Positions 8,873 to 17,941 of a DNA stretch of 49,815 nt are shown here, piece by piece (positions within the stretch are counted from its first letter, which is position 1; every line of letters starts with the position of its first letter). The stretch is from Richelia sp. SL_2_1 (GTDB taxonomy: Bacteria > Cyanobacteriota > Cyanobacteriia > Cyanobacteriales > Nostocaceae), in NCBI GenBank assembly GCA_012033205.1, contig JAAUSO010000031.1, forward strand, positions 1 to 49,815, given 5' to 3'. The notes beneath the pieces were generated by a model, which was not told the DNA's origin, made no database searches, and worked only from the letters and a program-made list of their open reading frames with translations. The position numbers and the translations under genes were made by a program.

Positions 8873-11122
8873 GTGGTGGTTGATACTGGTCTCGACAACG
8901 GTCAAATAGTAATTGACAGACCACAAGAAGCTGTTAATATTAGACAGCTATCTACCATATTGTATCGCCGACGCTGGCTAATTTTAGGTGTCGCAGGTAT
9001 CGTAATTTCCGTTGCTACTTTGATATCCGTAGTAGTAAAACCAACACGTGAAAGCTCGATGCAAATATTAGTTAGTTCTAATATTTATCAAGGAGTAAAT
9101 AATCCCTACAATCAAAATAGTTTAAACAATGATTTTACTGATTCTAATATTAAAGTTGTAGATTATACGGCTCAATTACAATTAATGCGGAGCAAAAAAT
9201 TAATTGAAAGAGCGGTGAAATTGTTGCGTCCGACATATCCAAATATTACAGTAGAAGATATTAAAGGTCAAAAAGGTAAAAAAGGACCTTTAACAGTGAC
9301 TCAGATACAAGCAGGAACAGGAGCTAATAAAGTTCCCTCAGAAGTATTTGAAGTATCTTTTAAAGACAAAAATCCAGTTAAAGCCCAAAAAGTACTCCAA
9401 GCATTACAAATAGTTTATCAAGACTTTAATCGAGAACAACAACAAGAACGTTTATCTAAAGGATTAGCTTTCGTCAATGAAAGACTTCCGAAAATAAAAC
9501 AACAAGTCATTGAATCGGAAACAAACTTAGAAAACTTTCGCCAGAAATACAACATACTTGACCCCCAAATACAAAGTACAATTCTTTTAGAATCTCTGGC
9601 TGGAATCAAGAAAGACCTTGATAGTACCACAGCCCAGTTGCAAGATGTAGAAGCTCGTTATCGTAATTTAGAGGAAAAACTAGCCGCTTCTCCCCAAAAT
9701 GCTTTAATATCTTCTCGTCTGAGTCAGTCAACTCGTTATCAATCACTCTTAGACGAGATTCAAAAGACTGAACTAGCTTTAGCCCAAGAAAGACAAAGGT
9801 TTACCGATAATTCTCCCACCGTACAAAAACTTTTAGAACAGCGTCAGAGTCAAATGGCTTTGTTACGACAAGAAACGGAAAGAAGTTTGGGAGATAAAGC
9901 AAACCAAACTAACAATACAGCACAACCACTGTTGACAAAAGGACAACTTGCAGGAGTAGATTTAAAATTAGTCGAAGATTTAGTGAGATTGCAAACAGAA
10001 GTTTTAGGTTTGCGAGCAAATCAACAAAGTTTGATGCAGTCTGAAAGTCAGATACGTTTAGAATTAAATAAATATCCCAATTTAATTGCTGAATATAGCC
10101 GTTTATTACCCGAAGTAGAAACCAGCCGTAAAACCCTCGAAGAACTGATGAACGCACGTCAGTCTTTAGCCCTGAGAATTGCTCAAGGTGGATTTGATTG
10201 GCAAATACTCGAACAGCCAGAATTAGGAATTAAAACTGGTCGTTCCAGAATGTTAATTTTATTTACAGGTGCAGTAATCGGTCCCATTTTAGGCATTGCC
10301 CTAGCTTTAATTTTAGAATTATTGAGCGACACTATTTACAGTCCCCAAGAATTAACCCGGTTTACCAACCTGCGTTTACTTGGTAAAATCCCCAAACTCT
10401 TGCCACCTCGAAAAACGAAAAAACTTTTTGGTTTACCAATTGGAAAATTGCGATCGCAACATTCGCTGCAAAAACAAAAGTTATACCCTTCATTTTCAGA
10501 AGCCATAGCCTATTTACCTTCCCACGAAACCTTAGATATGGCTTATCAAAATATTCAAATCTTAAAATATCCCCAACACTGTCAATCATTAATGATTACT
10601 TCAGCAAAAAGCGGTGAAGGGAAATCAATCTCAACCTTGGGATTAGCAGTCAGTGCTGCGAGAATGCATCAACGAGTTTTAGTAATTGATGCCAACCTGC
10701 GAAACCCCAGCCTACACACGATGATGGAACTTTCCAACGATTGGGGACTTTCCTTATTATTATTAGACGAAACAAACACTCCCATCTCAGATTACATCCA
10801 ACCCGTTCATCCTGCAATCGATGTTTTAACCGCCGGACCAATCCCAGATGATACAGTGAAATTACTTAGTTCTAGGCGTATGAAAGAACTTTTAGATACC
10901 TTTACTCAAAATTACGATTTAGTATTAATAGATGCTTCTTCAATATTAGAGACCGTAGATGCAAGGATATTAGCTTCCCTATGCAACGGCATCATCATGG
11001 TAGCACGCATGGGTAAAATCAAGCAAAGTGAGCTAATTCAAGCTACACAGATTCTTCACAACTTAAATTTAGTCGGAATTATCGCTAATGTTGCTACCAA
11101 ATCACCAAAATTATATGTGTAA
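8873..11122 (+). CDS. Wzc-like polysaccharide co-polymerase with BY-kinase domain
   Basis: About 749 residues. The Wzz-type N-terminal part has a first membrane helix (WLILGVAGIVISVATLISV), a long coiled-coil periplasmic region and a second helix (about 460-485). A cytoplasmic P-loop kinase domain follows, with Walker A SAKSGEGKS, Walker A-prime VLVIDANLRNP and Walker B DLVLIDASS. Such proteins control chain length and export of Wzx/Wzy-type polysaccharides. The Tyr-rich tail usually autophosphorylated is absent: only one Tyr lies near the end (KLYV). GTG at 8873 is preferred over GTG 8849 because AGAGG (8862-8866) sits six bases upstream. It follows the pyruvyltransferase gene and precedes a SpoIID-domain gene. 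Confidence 0.85.
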   Translation: MVVDTGLDNGQIVIDRPQEAVNIRQLSTILYRRRWLILGVAGIVISVATLISVVVKPTRESSMQILVSSNIYQGVNNPYNQNSLNNDFTDSNIKVVDYTAQLQLMRSKKLIERAVKLLRPTYPNITVEDIKGQKGKKGPLTVTQIQAGTGANKVPSEVFEVSFKDKNPVKAQKVLQALQIVYQDFNREQQQERLSKGLAFVNERLPKIKQQVIESETNLENFRQKYNILDPQIQSTILLESLAGIKKDLDSTTAQLQDVEARYRNLEEKLAASPQNALISSRLSQSTRYQSLLDEIQKTELALAQERQRFTDNSPTVQKLLEQRQSQMALLRQETERSLGDKANQTNNTAQPLLTKGQLAGVDLKLVEDLVRLQTEVLGLRANQQSLMQSESQIRLELNKYPNLIAEYSRLLPEVETSRKTLEELMNARQSLALRIAQGGFDWQILEQPELGIKTGRSRMLILFTGAVIGPILGIALALILELLSDTIYSPQELTRFTNLRLLGKIPKLLPPRKTKKLFGLPIGKLRSQHSLQKQKLYPSFSEAIAYLPSHETLDMAYQNIQILKYPQHCQSLMITSAKSGEGKSISTLGLAVSAARMHQRVLVIDANLRNPSLHTMMELSNDWGLSLLLLDETNTPISDYIQPVHPAIDVLTAGPIPDDTVKLLSSRRMKELLDTFTQNYDLVLIDASSILETVDARILASLCNGIIMVARMGKIKQSELIQATQILHNLNLVGIIANVATKSPKLYV

Positions 11123-11167
11123 AAGGTAAAAGGTTAAAGGTCAAAGGTTAAAGGTTAAAGGTCAAAA
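11120..11167. repeat. STRR cluster (AAAGGTT/AAAGGTC type)
   Basis: Tandem AAAGGTTAAAGGTC heptamers begin at the stop codon of the Wzc-like gene. The same unit family appears at 12463, 14072, 34270 and 43277. Confidence 0.8.
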
Positions 11168-11306
11168 ATAACTGTCAACTGTCCCAAGTCAACTGTTATA
11201 TAATTATTGCTAGCTATAGGAATCCGAATTTTCGGGGAAACTACCGCTTGAATGTCCGTCAAACATATATAAATCTTAGAAATCTCAGAAGATAATTATA
11301 AATAGC

Positions 11307-12464
11307 ATGAAATTCCGATTGATCTATTCTTCAATATTATCCCAGATGAAAGTACGCCATTGGTGGCTCGGAGTACTGTTGTGGATGATTTTGATTATCC
11401 CAGCACAAGCATCGGTAATTATGCGTGTAGCAATTGAGCGTGATGTAGACAAAGTTAAAGTTGGTAGTTCCACCGCTGCAATTGTCAAAGATGGTAGCGG
11501 ACGTTCTTTAGGGAAATTACCAGGAAGAGAAGCTTACTACGCTCAACCAGTTCCCGGTGGAGTCGCTTTAGATAAATGGACATCTGCTCTATTCTGGATT
11601 GAACCCGAAGGTAAGGGATTTGTTTATATTGGCGATCGCTGGTATCGTGGTAGAACTTTAGTTATTCCCACAGAAAAAGGATTAACCGCAGTCAACTGGG
11701 TTGATTTAGAAGAATATCTTTACAGCGTGTTAGGTGGAGAAATGGATGCTCGATGGCATCCCGAAGCTTTGAAAGCTCAAGCTATAGCCGCTCGTAGTTA
11801 CGCCCTTTACAGACGAGAGAGACAGCAAACCAATCCTCTTTTTGATGTGGGAAGAACCCCCGATAAATGGCAAATTTATAAAGGTGTAATTGCAGAAGAT
11901 CCCAAAATTTACGCCGCAGTAGACGCAACAGCAGGACAAGTATTAACTCATAATAATCAAATTATTGAATCAGTATTTCATGCTTGTTCTGGAGGGCATA
12001 CCGAAAACGTTGAAGATGTCTGGGGAAACAGTTTACCTTATTTGCGTGCAGTTCCCGACTTCGACTTGAATACACCTAGTACAAGTGATAGATGTAAATG
12101 GCAACAAAGCTTCTCATCTACAGAAATTAGTCAAAAGTTTCCTGAAATCGGCTCAGTTCAAGAAATGAAACTTGTAGAACTATCACCTTTTAACAGCGTT
12201 AAAAAATTGCAAATTATTGGTGAAAAAGGTATTAAAGAGCTAAAAGGAGAACAAGTTCGTACCACACTTAAGCTCAATAGTACCCGCTTCACCGTCAACA
12301 AACAACAAGATGGTACTTTTGTATTAAATGGACTTGGTTGGGGACATGGTTTAGGAATGAGTCAATACGGTGCTAGTTATTTAGCCAATCAAGGCTACAA
12401 CCATTTACAAATTTTGAATCATTACTACAAAAATGTAGCATTAGCACCGATTGAAGTAAAATAG
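11307..12464 (+). CDS. SpoIID/LytB-domain secreted protein
   Basis: A 385-residue protein with a signal peptide or anchor (WWLGVLLWMILIIPAQA, about 20-36). It then has a SpoIID domain: VDLEEYLYSVLGGEMDARWHPEALKAQAIAARSYAL holds the expected catalytic Glu in GGEM. FHACSGGHTENVEDVWG and GLGWGHGLGMSQYGA are the other conserved blocks. SpoIID of Bacillus is a lytic transglycosylase acting on peptidoglycan stripped of stem peptides; cyanobacterial homologues are widespread but less studied. Position downstream of HEP-like genes suggests envelope remodelling, possibly at heterocyst poles or septa, but this is inference. The start ATG 11307 gives a normal signal peptide; a second Met at about residue 14 is also possible. 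Confidence 0.85.
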   Translation: MKFRLIYSSILSQMKVRHWWLGVLLWMILIIPAQASVIMRVAIERDVDKVKVGSSTAAIVKDGSGRSLGKLPGREAYYAQPVPGGVALDKWTSALFWIEPEGKGFVYIGDRWYRGRTLVIPTEKGLTAVNWVDLEEYLYSVLGGEMDARWHPEALKAQAIAARSYALYRRERQQTNPLFDVGRTPDKWQIYKGVIAEDPKIYAAVDATAGQVLTHNNQIIESVFHACSGGHTENVEDVWGNSLPYLRAVPDFDLNTPSTSDRCKWQQSFSSTEISQKFPEIGSVQEMKLVELSPFNSVKKLQIIGEKGIKELKGEQVRTTLKLNSTRFTVNKQQDGTFVLNGLGWGHGLGMSQYGASYLANQGYNHLQILNHYYKNVALAPIEVK

Positions 12465-12609
12465 GTTAGAGGTTAGAGGTTAAAGGTTAAAGGTTAAAGG
12501 TTAAAGGTTAAAGGTTAAAGGTGAGGAAGTTAGGGGTTAGGAGTTAGGAGTTAGGGTTAGGAGTTAGGAGTTAGGAGTTAGGAGTTAGGAGTTAGGAGTT
12601 AGGAGTTAA
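12463..12609. repeat. STRR cluster between convergent genes
   Basis: About 20 tandem heptamers, first AGAGGTT, then AAAGGTT, then GGAGTTA. They fill the space between the SpoIID gene and the next, convergent gene and show gradual change of unit along the array. Confidence 0.85.
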
Positions 12610-12641
12610 AAATCCATCACCCCATCTCCCCCATCACCCCA

Positions 12642-13934
12642 TCATTCTCCTTCTTCAAGTCGTTTGCGCCATTCAGCGTCAATTTGGTCGGAGCGTTCTA
12701 ATTCTTGTTCGATTAAGTCGGTTTCGGTAGAGTAAGCTAAATTGTCTTTGTCGATAACCGTATTTGTGGCAAACTGATGGGCGTAGTTGATTTTTTGCTG
12801 TAACTTTTCGTCCGCAGCGGCTATCAGCTTCGCTCTTGCTTGACGCTGATGATTGCGATCGCTAATTTTATCATTACGCCATTTTACCCAAAAATATCGT
12901 ACTAAAGGTATTAGAAGAAAGCCAGCACCGTAAGCTAATAATAACCAGTAAATTCCTTGAACGAAACCAACCAGCCCTCCGATTTCTCTGGCTACAGTAC
13001 CATTTGCTAAGAATCCTCCCAATATCAAAGCACCGACAAAGTTTACTACACCTAATCCAGCGCTGAGCATTACTTGTGAGGAAGTTGCTTTACTAAAATT
13101 CCAGGAAAATTCCTTTAGATAAGTTGGTATTGATTTGGGATTCTTTTGGGTAGCAGTTACCTGCAATTCAGGAAAAGAATAGACAATTTCACCATCAGGA
13201 CTTACTGCCGGTTTACCGTTAAATTTTGTCAAAACTGGCAGCATATAATCTTCATATTCTTGTTGATATGTTTCGCCAATATCATCTAAATAAGGTGTAA
13301 TTTGTTCAGCGACTACCGCACCACCATTATTACGAATTACAGTAGCAATTTCTTGATAGCGGCGCTCTTCCAGATTTAAATTAGGATTTCCATCACCGAA
13401 TAAAAACGAAAATATAGCTTCTAAGAAATTTAATTCGCTGTTTTCGCGCTGTCGTCGTCCCTGGCTGCGATATCCAGTATTATAATTTGGACTAAAAAAC
13501 CAAAATAAATCTGGAAAGTAGAAAAATCTCATCCCACCGCCAAAATTACCATCTCTATCATTATCGCGGTCAGAGGAAGCAGAAGAAATAATGAAAATAA
13601 TCGCGACATAAATTAAGACGATAGAAAGAATTAAGACAACTCCAAAGGAAATTCTAATTAGATAGAATAGAACATTCCAGATTTTTTTCCACCATTCTTG
13701 TAACTGTAATTTAAGATATTTATTGCGTAAAACATCGCGGAAATTACGGGGAAAAAGATAAACAATATCACCTGTATCCGCCACTTGCAAATGTCCCCCA
13801 GCATCAGTTGCAAGTGCTAACAAACCTTGATTTGCCATTTCGATATTTAATCCAGCCTGTGTAGCCACATCACCAACCGTGACTCTATAGTTTAGCTTTT
13901 CCACAGCTTGCATAATGGCGGGATTGGGAGTCAT
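12642..13934 (-). CDS. conserved membrane protein of cyanobacteria and plastids, unknown function
   Basis: The 430-residue protein has a winged-helix-like N-terminus (about 1-60, TVGDVATQAGLNIEMANQGLLALA). One membrane helix follows (about 88-115), then a hydrophilic Gly/Asp/Arg-rich loop, a second helix-turn-helix-like segment (EIATVIRNNGGAVVAEQITPYL), two further membrane spans (about 300-355) and a charged C-terminal tail. I recall plant chloroplast homologues of similar architecture, annotated loosely as iron-sulfur related, but no Cys ligands are visible and the function is not established. The gene is convergent with the SpoIID gene and separated from rnz by repeats. Start ATG 13934 is preceded by AGGAGG-like GGAGGG (about 13941-13946), a good ribosome site. 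Confidence 0.7.
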   Translation of the reverse strand: MTPNPAIMQAVEKLNYRVTVGDVATQAGLNIEMANQGLLALATDAGGHLQVADTGDIVYLFPRNFRDVLRNKYLKLQLQEWWKKIWNVLFYLIRISFGVVLILSIVLIYVAIIFIISSASSDRDNDRDGNFGGGMRFFYFPDLFWFFSPNYNTGYRSQGRRQRENSELNFLEAIFSFLFGDGNPNLNLEERRYQEIATVIRNNGGAVVAEQITPYLDDIGETYQQEYEDYMLPVLTKFNGKPAVSPDGEIVYSFPELQVTATQKNPKSIPTYLKEFSWNFSKATSSQVMLSAGLGVVNFVGALILGGFLANGTVAREIGGLVGFVQGIYWLLLAYGAGFLLIPLVRYFWVKWRNDKISDRNHQRQARAKLIAAADEKLQQKINYAHQFATNTVIDKDNLAYSTETDLIEQELERSDQIDAEWRKRLEEGE

Positions 13935-14071
13935 TTCTCGACCCTCCTTTTTAAATAACTCTTCTATTCAAGTATAAAGTTTTCAGAAGAGATGGGAAGA
14001 CTTTCCGGACAAGAGGACAAGAGGATGGGGTGATGAATTTTTAACTCCGGTGGTACTAACTCCGGTGGTAC

Positions 14072-14140
14072 TAACTCCTAACCTTTAACCTTTGACCTCT
14101 AACCTCTAACCTTTAACCTTTAACCTCTAACCTTTAACCT
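14072..14140. repeat. STRR cluster (CCTTTAA/CCTCTAA type)
   Basis: Heptamers AACCTTTAACCTCT run up to the base before the rnz stop codon. They are the reverse complement of the AAAGGTT unit. A preceding duplicated 16-mer (ggtggtactaactccg) sits at about 14049-14080. Confidence 0.75.
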
Positions 14141-15073
14141 TTACCTTCTTCTCGGTACATCATAGGTCATGAAGTCGTAAGCCATTTGGGTGTTGGGAAA
14201 AATGGCTCGACCTTCGTTGAGTAAATCTTTTAATTCAATGGCGTTTCCTGGGGCGTAACGGGGGCTAAAATGACTCATAATTAAATGATGTGCGCCTGCT
14301 GCTAATGCTGTTTGCGCTGCCATTGTAGATGTCGAATGCAGTCGATCAAAAGCCATTTGAGAATCTTGATGAGCAAAAGTGGCTTCGTGAATCAATACAT
14401 CGGCATCTTTTGCTAAATCAACTGCATTTTCACAAAAAACTGTATCCGTACAATAAACAAATTTGCGCCCAATTTCTGTAGGTCCACACAAGTCTGAACC
14501 ATTAATAACTCTTCCATCTTTTAAAGTTACGGTTTCACCACGTTTGAGTTGACCGTAAACTCTACCGGGTGGAATTTCTAAGGCTTTGGCTTTTTCAACA
14601 TCAAATTTTCCGGCTCGGTTTTTTTCCTCTACACGATAACCATAAGCTGTAACTCGATGATGTAAAATATTACAACTGACTATAAATTCGGCATCTTCAT
14701 AAATTATTCCCGGACGAACAGCGTGAACTTTTACCGGGTAAGAAAAATGTGTATGAGAATAACGTCTGCAAGCTTGCAAATATTCGTTTAATCCTTCTGG
14801 TCCGTAAATATCAACACGACTGACATTCCCAGCCAAACCGCAACTAGCAAGCAGACCCATTAAACCAAATATATGGTCGCCGTGCATATGGGTAATAAAA
14901 ATTCGCGAGAGTTGACTCATTTTCAGGTCACTCCGCAATATTTGGTGTTGAGTACCTTCACCACAGTCAAATAGCCATAATTCTGCTCTTTGCGGTAATC
15001 GAAGGGCAACACTTGAAACATTGCGCGACCTTGTGGGTACTCCAGAACTCGTCCCTAAAAATGTTATATGCAC
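14141..15073 (-). CDS. rnz: ribonuclease Z
   Basis: The 310-residue protein is a metallo-beta-lactamase-fold tRNA 3-prime endonuclease, which cuts precursor tRNAs after the discriminator base. It has the zinc motif H62-x-H64-x-D66-H67 (THMHGDH), [10 protein letters not shown] at the N-terminus, further ligands in [14 protein letters not shown] and YCTDT, and HEATF and MSHFSPRY near the C-terminus. The length is normal for the short bacterial (ElaC-type) enzyme. The stop codon lies directly against an STRR array. The start ATG 15073 leaves a 583-bp upstream gap containing two mobile-repeat-like elements. Confidence 0.95.
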   Translation of the reverse strand: MHITFLGTSSGVPTRSRNVSSVALRLPQRAELWLFDCGEGTQHQILRSDLKMSQLSRIFITHMHGDHIFGLMGLLASCGLAGNVSRVDIYGPEGLNEYLQACRRYSHTHFSYPVKVHAVRPGIIYEDAEFIVSCNILHHRVTAYGYRVEEKNRAGKFDVEKAKALEIPPGRVYGQLKRGETVTLKDGRVINGSDLCGPTEIGRKFVYCTDTVFCENAVDLAKDADVLIHEATFAHQDSQMAFDRLHSTSTMAAQTALAAGAHHLIMSHFSPRYAPGNAIELKDLLNEGRAIFPNTQMAYDFMTYDVPRRR

Positions 15074-15265
15074 AGCCTTATGTAATCTTTTTATAACTTA
15101 ATTTATATGATGACATTCCCCGTTTCACTCCGTTTACTTAACTTAACTGTTTAGGTCAAGTAAGTAAAGTGATGACTATTACGGAGAATATCTGACATAT
15201 TTCTCTTATTTATAACGATAATAATCTAATTATTGCGGCTGACGGGAAATAGAGGGTTGTCTGAC

Positions 15266-15328
15266 AAGTCGGGTTTTTATTACTGTTATAAGTGTGTTAC
15301 GGATATCTATATCCTAAAAACCCGACTT
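15266..15328. repeat. inverted repeat with AAGTCGGGTTTTT arms
   Basis: Perfect 13-bp arms, AAGTCGGGTTTTT at 15266-15278 and AAAAACCCGACTT at 15316-15328, flank 37 bp. The arm sequence resembles dispersed palindromic repeats seen in Nostocales genomes. It could fold as a bidirectional terminator-like hairpin, but no gene ends here, so a mobile repeat is likelier. Confidence 0.55.
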
Positions 15329-15414
15329 CTGTACATCATCATGGTAAGCGCGTTGAGTTCTGACAAAAATCAAATTCCCTAAACTATAAATAAAAATAAA
15401 TAAATAAATAAATT

Positions 15415-15590
15415 AGGACTTACGCACTGTACAAAAAGACGATATTATGTATCAACGTAAATACGTTGTTTCAGTCCTTTCTAAATTATTCTTCCTTAAT
15501 TGCGATCGCAATTTGGGTAACAGAAGAATCAAGCTTAAAACGTTGAAAATCATACCCCTACTTTAACTTTTCTGTCAATGCGTAAGTCCT
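15415..15590. mobile_element. 176-bp MITE-like element
   Basis: The ends form imperfect 23-24-bp terminal inverted repeats: AGGACTTACGCACTGTACAA at the left, and AGGACTTACGCATTGACAGA when the right end is read in reverse complement. Both flanks carry T-A next to GGACTT, consistent with a TA target duplication as for IS630/Tc1-type elements. The inside has no coding capacity and one HIP1-containing palindrome (GCGATCGC). The insertion is in an ATAAATAA-rich stretch. A degraded relative may start at 30171 (AGGACTTACCCAC). Confidence 0.7.
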
Positions 15591-15591
15591 A

Positions 15592-15628
15592 TAAATAAAT
15601 AAAAAATAAAACCCACCTCGGAGGTGAG
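15592..15628 (-). terminator. rho-independent terminator
   Basis: On the minus strand a stem CACCTC-C-GAGGTG (15614-15626) is followed by GGTTTTATTTTTTATT. It lies 28 bp past the stop of the 146-residue Cys-motif protein and serves that gene. Confidence 0.7.
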
Positions 15629-15656
15629 CTTAAAATTGTTTCTCAAGTAATGTGTA

Positions 15657-16097
15657 TTAATCTTCAACTGTTGTCTGAGATAATTGATTGTGCAAAAGGC
15701 GATCGCGAATTTGAGTTAATTGCTTTTGAGATTGAACAGGTTCTCGTGGCTGTGGCAGTTCGGCATTAGGCCAAGTTAATATATCATTACAAGGACATAA
15801 TAAAGGCGGCATACCTAAGTTTCTCAAAGGTACCGGCATATCACAACGGGAACAAGCAACCATATCCCACTCAGGTGAAAGTAATTCAGCAATAGTTTGT
15901 TGTGTACCTTCGAGATAACACTCACCCGATTTAGAAGATATAACTTTCTCCCAGCATTGCTCAAAATCGTCACTATAACTTTCACCATCAACAACTACAT
16001 GGGGCTGCAAGCTTGCCGCACCATTGTTTATAAACACTTTTTTACCCAACTGAAACCAGTAAGCCAGGTATTTTTTAACTTCTGTTTTAGATGCCAT
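15657..16097 (-). CDS. conserved cyanobacterial protein with Cys cluster, unknown function
   Basis: A 146-residue soluble protein that I do not recognise beyond its cyanobacterial look. The middle carries a CSRCDMPVP...LCPCND cluster (about 82-105), four Cys suited to a zinc or iron site. The N-terminus (TEVKKYLAYWFQLGKKV) is amphipathic and the C-terminus is charged. There is no signal peptide. It lies between a clear terminator and an STRR array, downstream of cobU on the same strand. The start ATG 16097 has no strong ribosome site because repeats occupy the upstream sequence. Confidence 0.65.
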   Translation of the reverse strand: MASKTEVKKYLAYWFQLGKKVFINNGAASLQPHVVVDGESYSDDFEQCWEKVISSKSGECYLEGTQQTIAELLSPEWDMVACSRCDMPVPLRNLGMPPLLCPCNDILTWPNAELPQPREPVQSQKQLTQIRDRLLHNQLSQTTVED

Positions 16098-16102
16098 AAT
16101 TT

Positions 16103-16183
16103 AATTTTAGATTTTAGATTTTAGATTTTGGATTTTGGATTGGGTAACTGATAACTGATAACTGATAACTGATAACTGATAAT
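16103..16183. repeat. STRR cluster (TTTAGAT and AACTGAT types)
   Basis: TTTTAGATTTTAGATTTTGG heptamers are followed by ACTGATAACTGATAACTG heptamers, filling the gap between cobU and the 146-residue protein. The TTTAGAT/TTTGGAT unit is the same one found inside purL. Confidence 0.8.
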
Positions 16184-16192
16184 TTCTCCTCA

Positions 16193-16738
16193 TCAAGACG
16201 GTAAACGGGTACCAAGTACGCTGAGATTGAGAACGTGTCCTCCGGTGACTAAATATGTTGTTTGGCTGATAATTCCTAGTTTACGAGTTAACGAACCGAG
16301 TCGATCGCGAAAGGTTTGACCGACGGGATAAGCTGGTACTACTCCCCATCCGGTTTCTTCGGCGACGAAAATCATCGGCGCTGCAACAAGTTGTACAGTT
16401 TCTAAAAATTCTTCAGCGATATTAAGCCAAGAACTATCATCTTGTTCGACAAAATTTGCTACCCATGTTCCTAGTGAATCTACTAAAATAATATCGTTGG
16501 GTTTTGCGTCGGCTAGAGTCGCAGATAATTCAAAAGGTACCTCTAAAGTTATCCAACTTTGGGGACGGCGATTTCGATGTTGAATAATTCTTTGCTGCCA
16601 TTGTTTATCATCAGGTGATAAGAGTGCTGTGGCTATATAAACTACTTTTTTGCTAGACTGGTTTGCGAGAGTTTCTGCCCACTCACTTTTTCCAGAACGA
16701 GCAGGACCCGTGACAAGGATTACTTTACTCAAAGCCAT
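16193..16738 (-). CDS. cobU: adenosylcobinamide kinase / adenosylcobinamide-phosphate guanylyltransferase
   Basis: The 181-residue enzyme phosphorylates adenosylcobinamide and then adds GMP in the late steps of cobalamin nucleotide-loop assembly. The P-loop GPARSGKS (11-18) is exact for CobU/CobP. HRNRRPQSWITLEVP (about 55-69) holds the conserved His-Arg region that carries the covalent GMP. ILVDSLGTWVANF and VAEETGWGVVP are conserved blocks, and RLGSLTRKLG lies near the end. Length and motifs are normal. It is a lone cobalamin gene here. The next gene diverges after about 200 bp. Confidence 0.93.
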   Translation of the reverse strand: MALSKVILVTGPARSGKSEWAETLANQSSKKVVYIATALLSPDDKQWQQRIIQHRNRRPQSWITLEVPFELSATLADAKPNDIILVDSLGTWVANFVEQDDSSWLNIAEEFLETVQLVAAPMIFVAEETGWGVVPAYPVGQTFRDRLGSLTRKLGIISQTTYLVTGGHVLNLSVLGTRLPS

Positions 16739-16944
16739 TTCCTCAGTATCTTTAATCAGTAGGGTGGCAATTTTTTCGATCTTTTTTGATTCAAGGGTGC
16801 AATTTTTGGCTCCAAATAACTTTTAATAGATCAAAATACAGCATTTTTTGGTTAAGGCGATCGCTGGCAAGACAATCATAAATTCAACCTTAGCCAAAAA
16901 AGCGTTGTACAACTGCACAAAGACACGAATCCCCGAATATTTCT

Positions 16945-17733
16945 ATGAAAGCAGGCTTAAAGCGTATTGAGGCAACTTTGCAGGATTTAGACATTCGCGT
17001 TACGAACCCTATCGACGAAGCGAGCGATAGCAATGGTTCTCTTCAAGAGTCTTTATCGTTTCGTATCACCGCCTCAGAATCCACTGAAGAAGCGACAGAA
17101 TCCCACGAAGAGGTTAAATTGCAAACTCCCCCACCGTCCGTTGCTGCCGATTCTTACCAACATAACTCAGTTCAGACCTTTTCGGCACAAGATGAGGAAA
17201 TTAAACCACCAAGTCTTCCGAAATTTAAATCCCCAACCTTTAGCAGCCATCGTAACGCTCCCAATCCCGCTTTAGCATCTAATGTCTTGCTCGAAATTCA
17301 AGAAATTGTTGCTGGTTGGCAAACTGAATTACACACTATTGTGCGACAAATTCAGGATTTATACTTACAAGGACCGATTGTTAATGGTTGGTTGGAATCT
17401 CATGAAAAAGAACCACAACCCCAAGCTACTGCAACTTTACGTCATGCAGAAGTTGACCACTTGATGAACTATGTAGAAGAAATTTGCGCCGCACAAGCAC
17501 AAGCCAAATCTGAATCGAAACGTACTGGCTACCGTTTATGTGGTTTAGATGCCAATGGTGAAGTTTGGTGTCGCCCCTGTCCTCCCGAACAACTCCCTAG
17601 CGTTAGTATGGCGATCGCCCGTTATCAACAATTACGTCAACTCCTAGCACGCAAGCAGAAACTGGAAACCCACTTAAATCAACTTGCTGAAACTCTAGTA
17701 GTTCTACACGGTCATATTAAACAGCAAAAATAA
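16945..17733 (+). CDS. conserved hypothetical protein, low-complexity N-half, coiled-coil C-terminus
   Basis: The 262-residue product is not recognised. Residues 1-110 are Ser/Glu/Pro-rich and probably disordered. The C-terminal half is helical: LLEIQEIVAGWQTELHTIVRQ, then a short Cys segment (YRLCGLDANGEVWCRPCPPEQL, about 193-214), and a last coiled coil (QLRQLLARKQKLETHLNQLAETLVVL). It has no signal or membrane segment. A palindromic stretch CTATCG...CGATAG (about 17009-17030) inside the N-terminal region could be a small repeat insertion. It diverges from cobU and stands alone on its strand until the glycosyltransferases. Confidence 0.6.
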   Translation: MKAGLKRIEATLQDLDIRVTNPIDEASDSNGSLQESLSFRITASESTEEATESHEEVKLQTPPPSVAADSYQHNSVQTFSAQDEEIKPPSLPKFKSPTFSSHRNAPNPALASNVLLEIQEIVAGWQTELHTIVRQIQDLYLQGPIVNGWLESHEKEPQPQATATLRHAEVDHLMNYVEEICAAQAQAKSESKRTGYRLCGLDANGEVWCRPCPPEQLPSVSMAIARYQQLRQLLARKQKLETHLNQLAETLVVLHGHIKQQK

Positions 17734-17941
17734 AGTTTTAACTAGTTTTAAAACTTATATCCGAAAAAACTCGGTTGGTGAGGATATAATTTTTGGCTAA
17801 GATTTGTAGGCAGTTGTTAATTTTTAGTAATAGCTAATATGTAATAGTCATAAATCTAGAAACAATTAGCCTTGATATATTTATCGCGCTGATCAAATCT
17901 AAAATCGAAATAAAGGCAAATCTCAAAAAATTGCAATCAAA

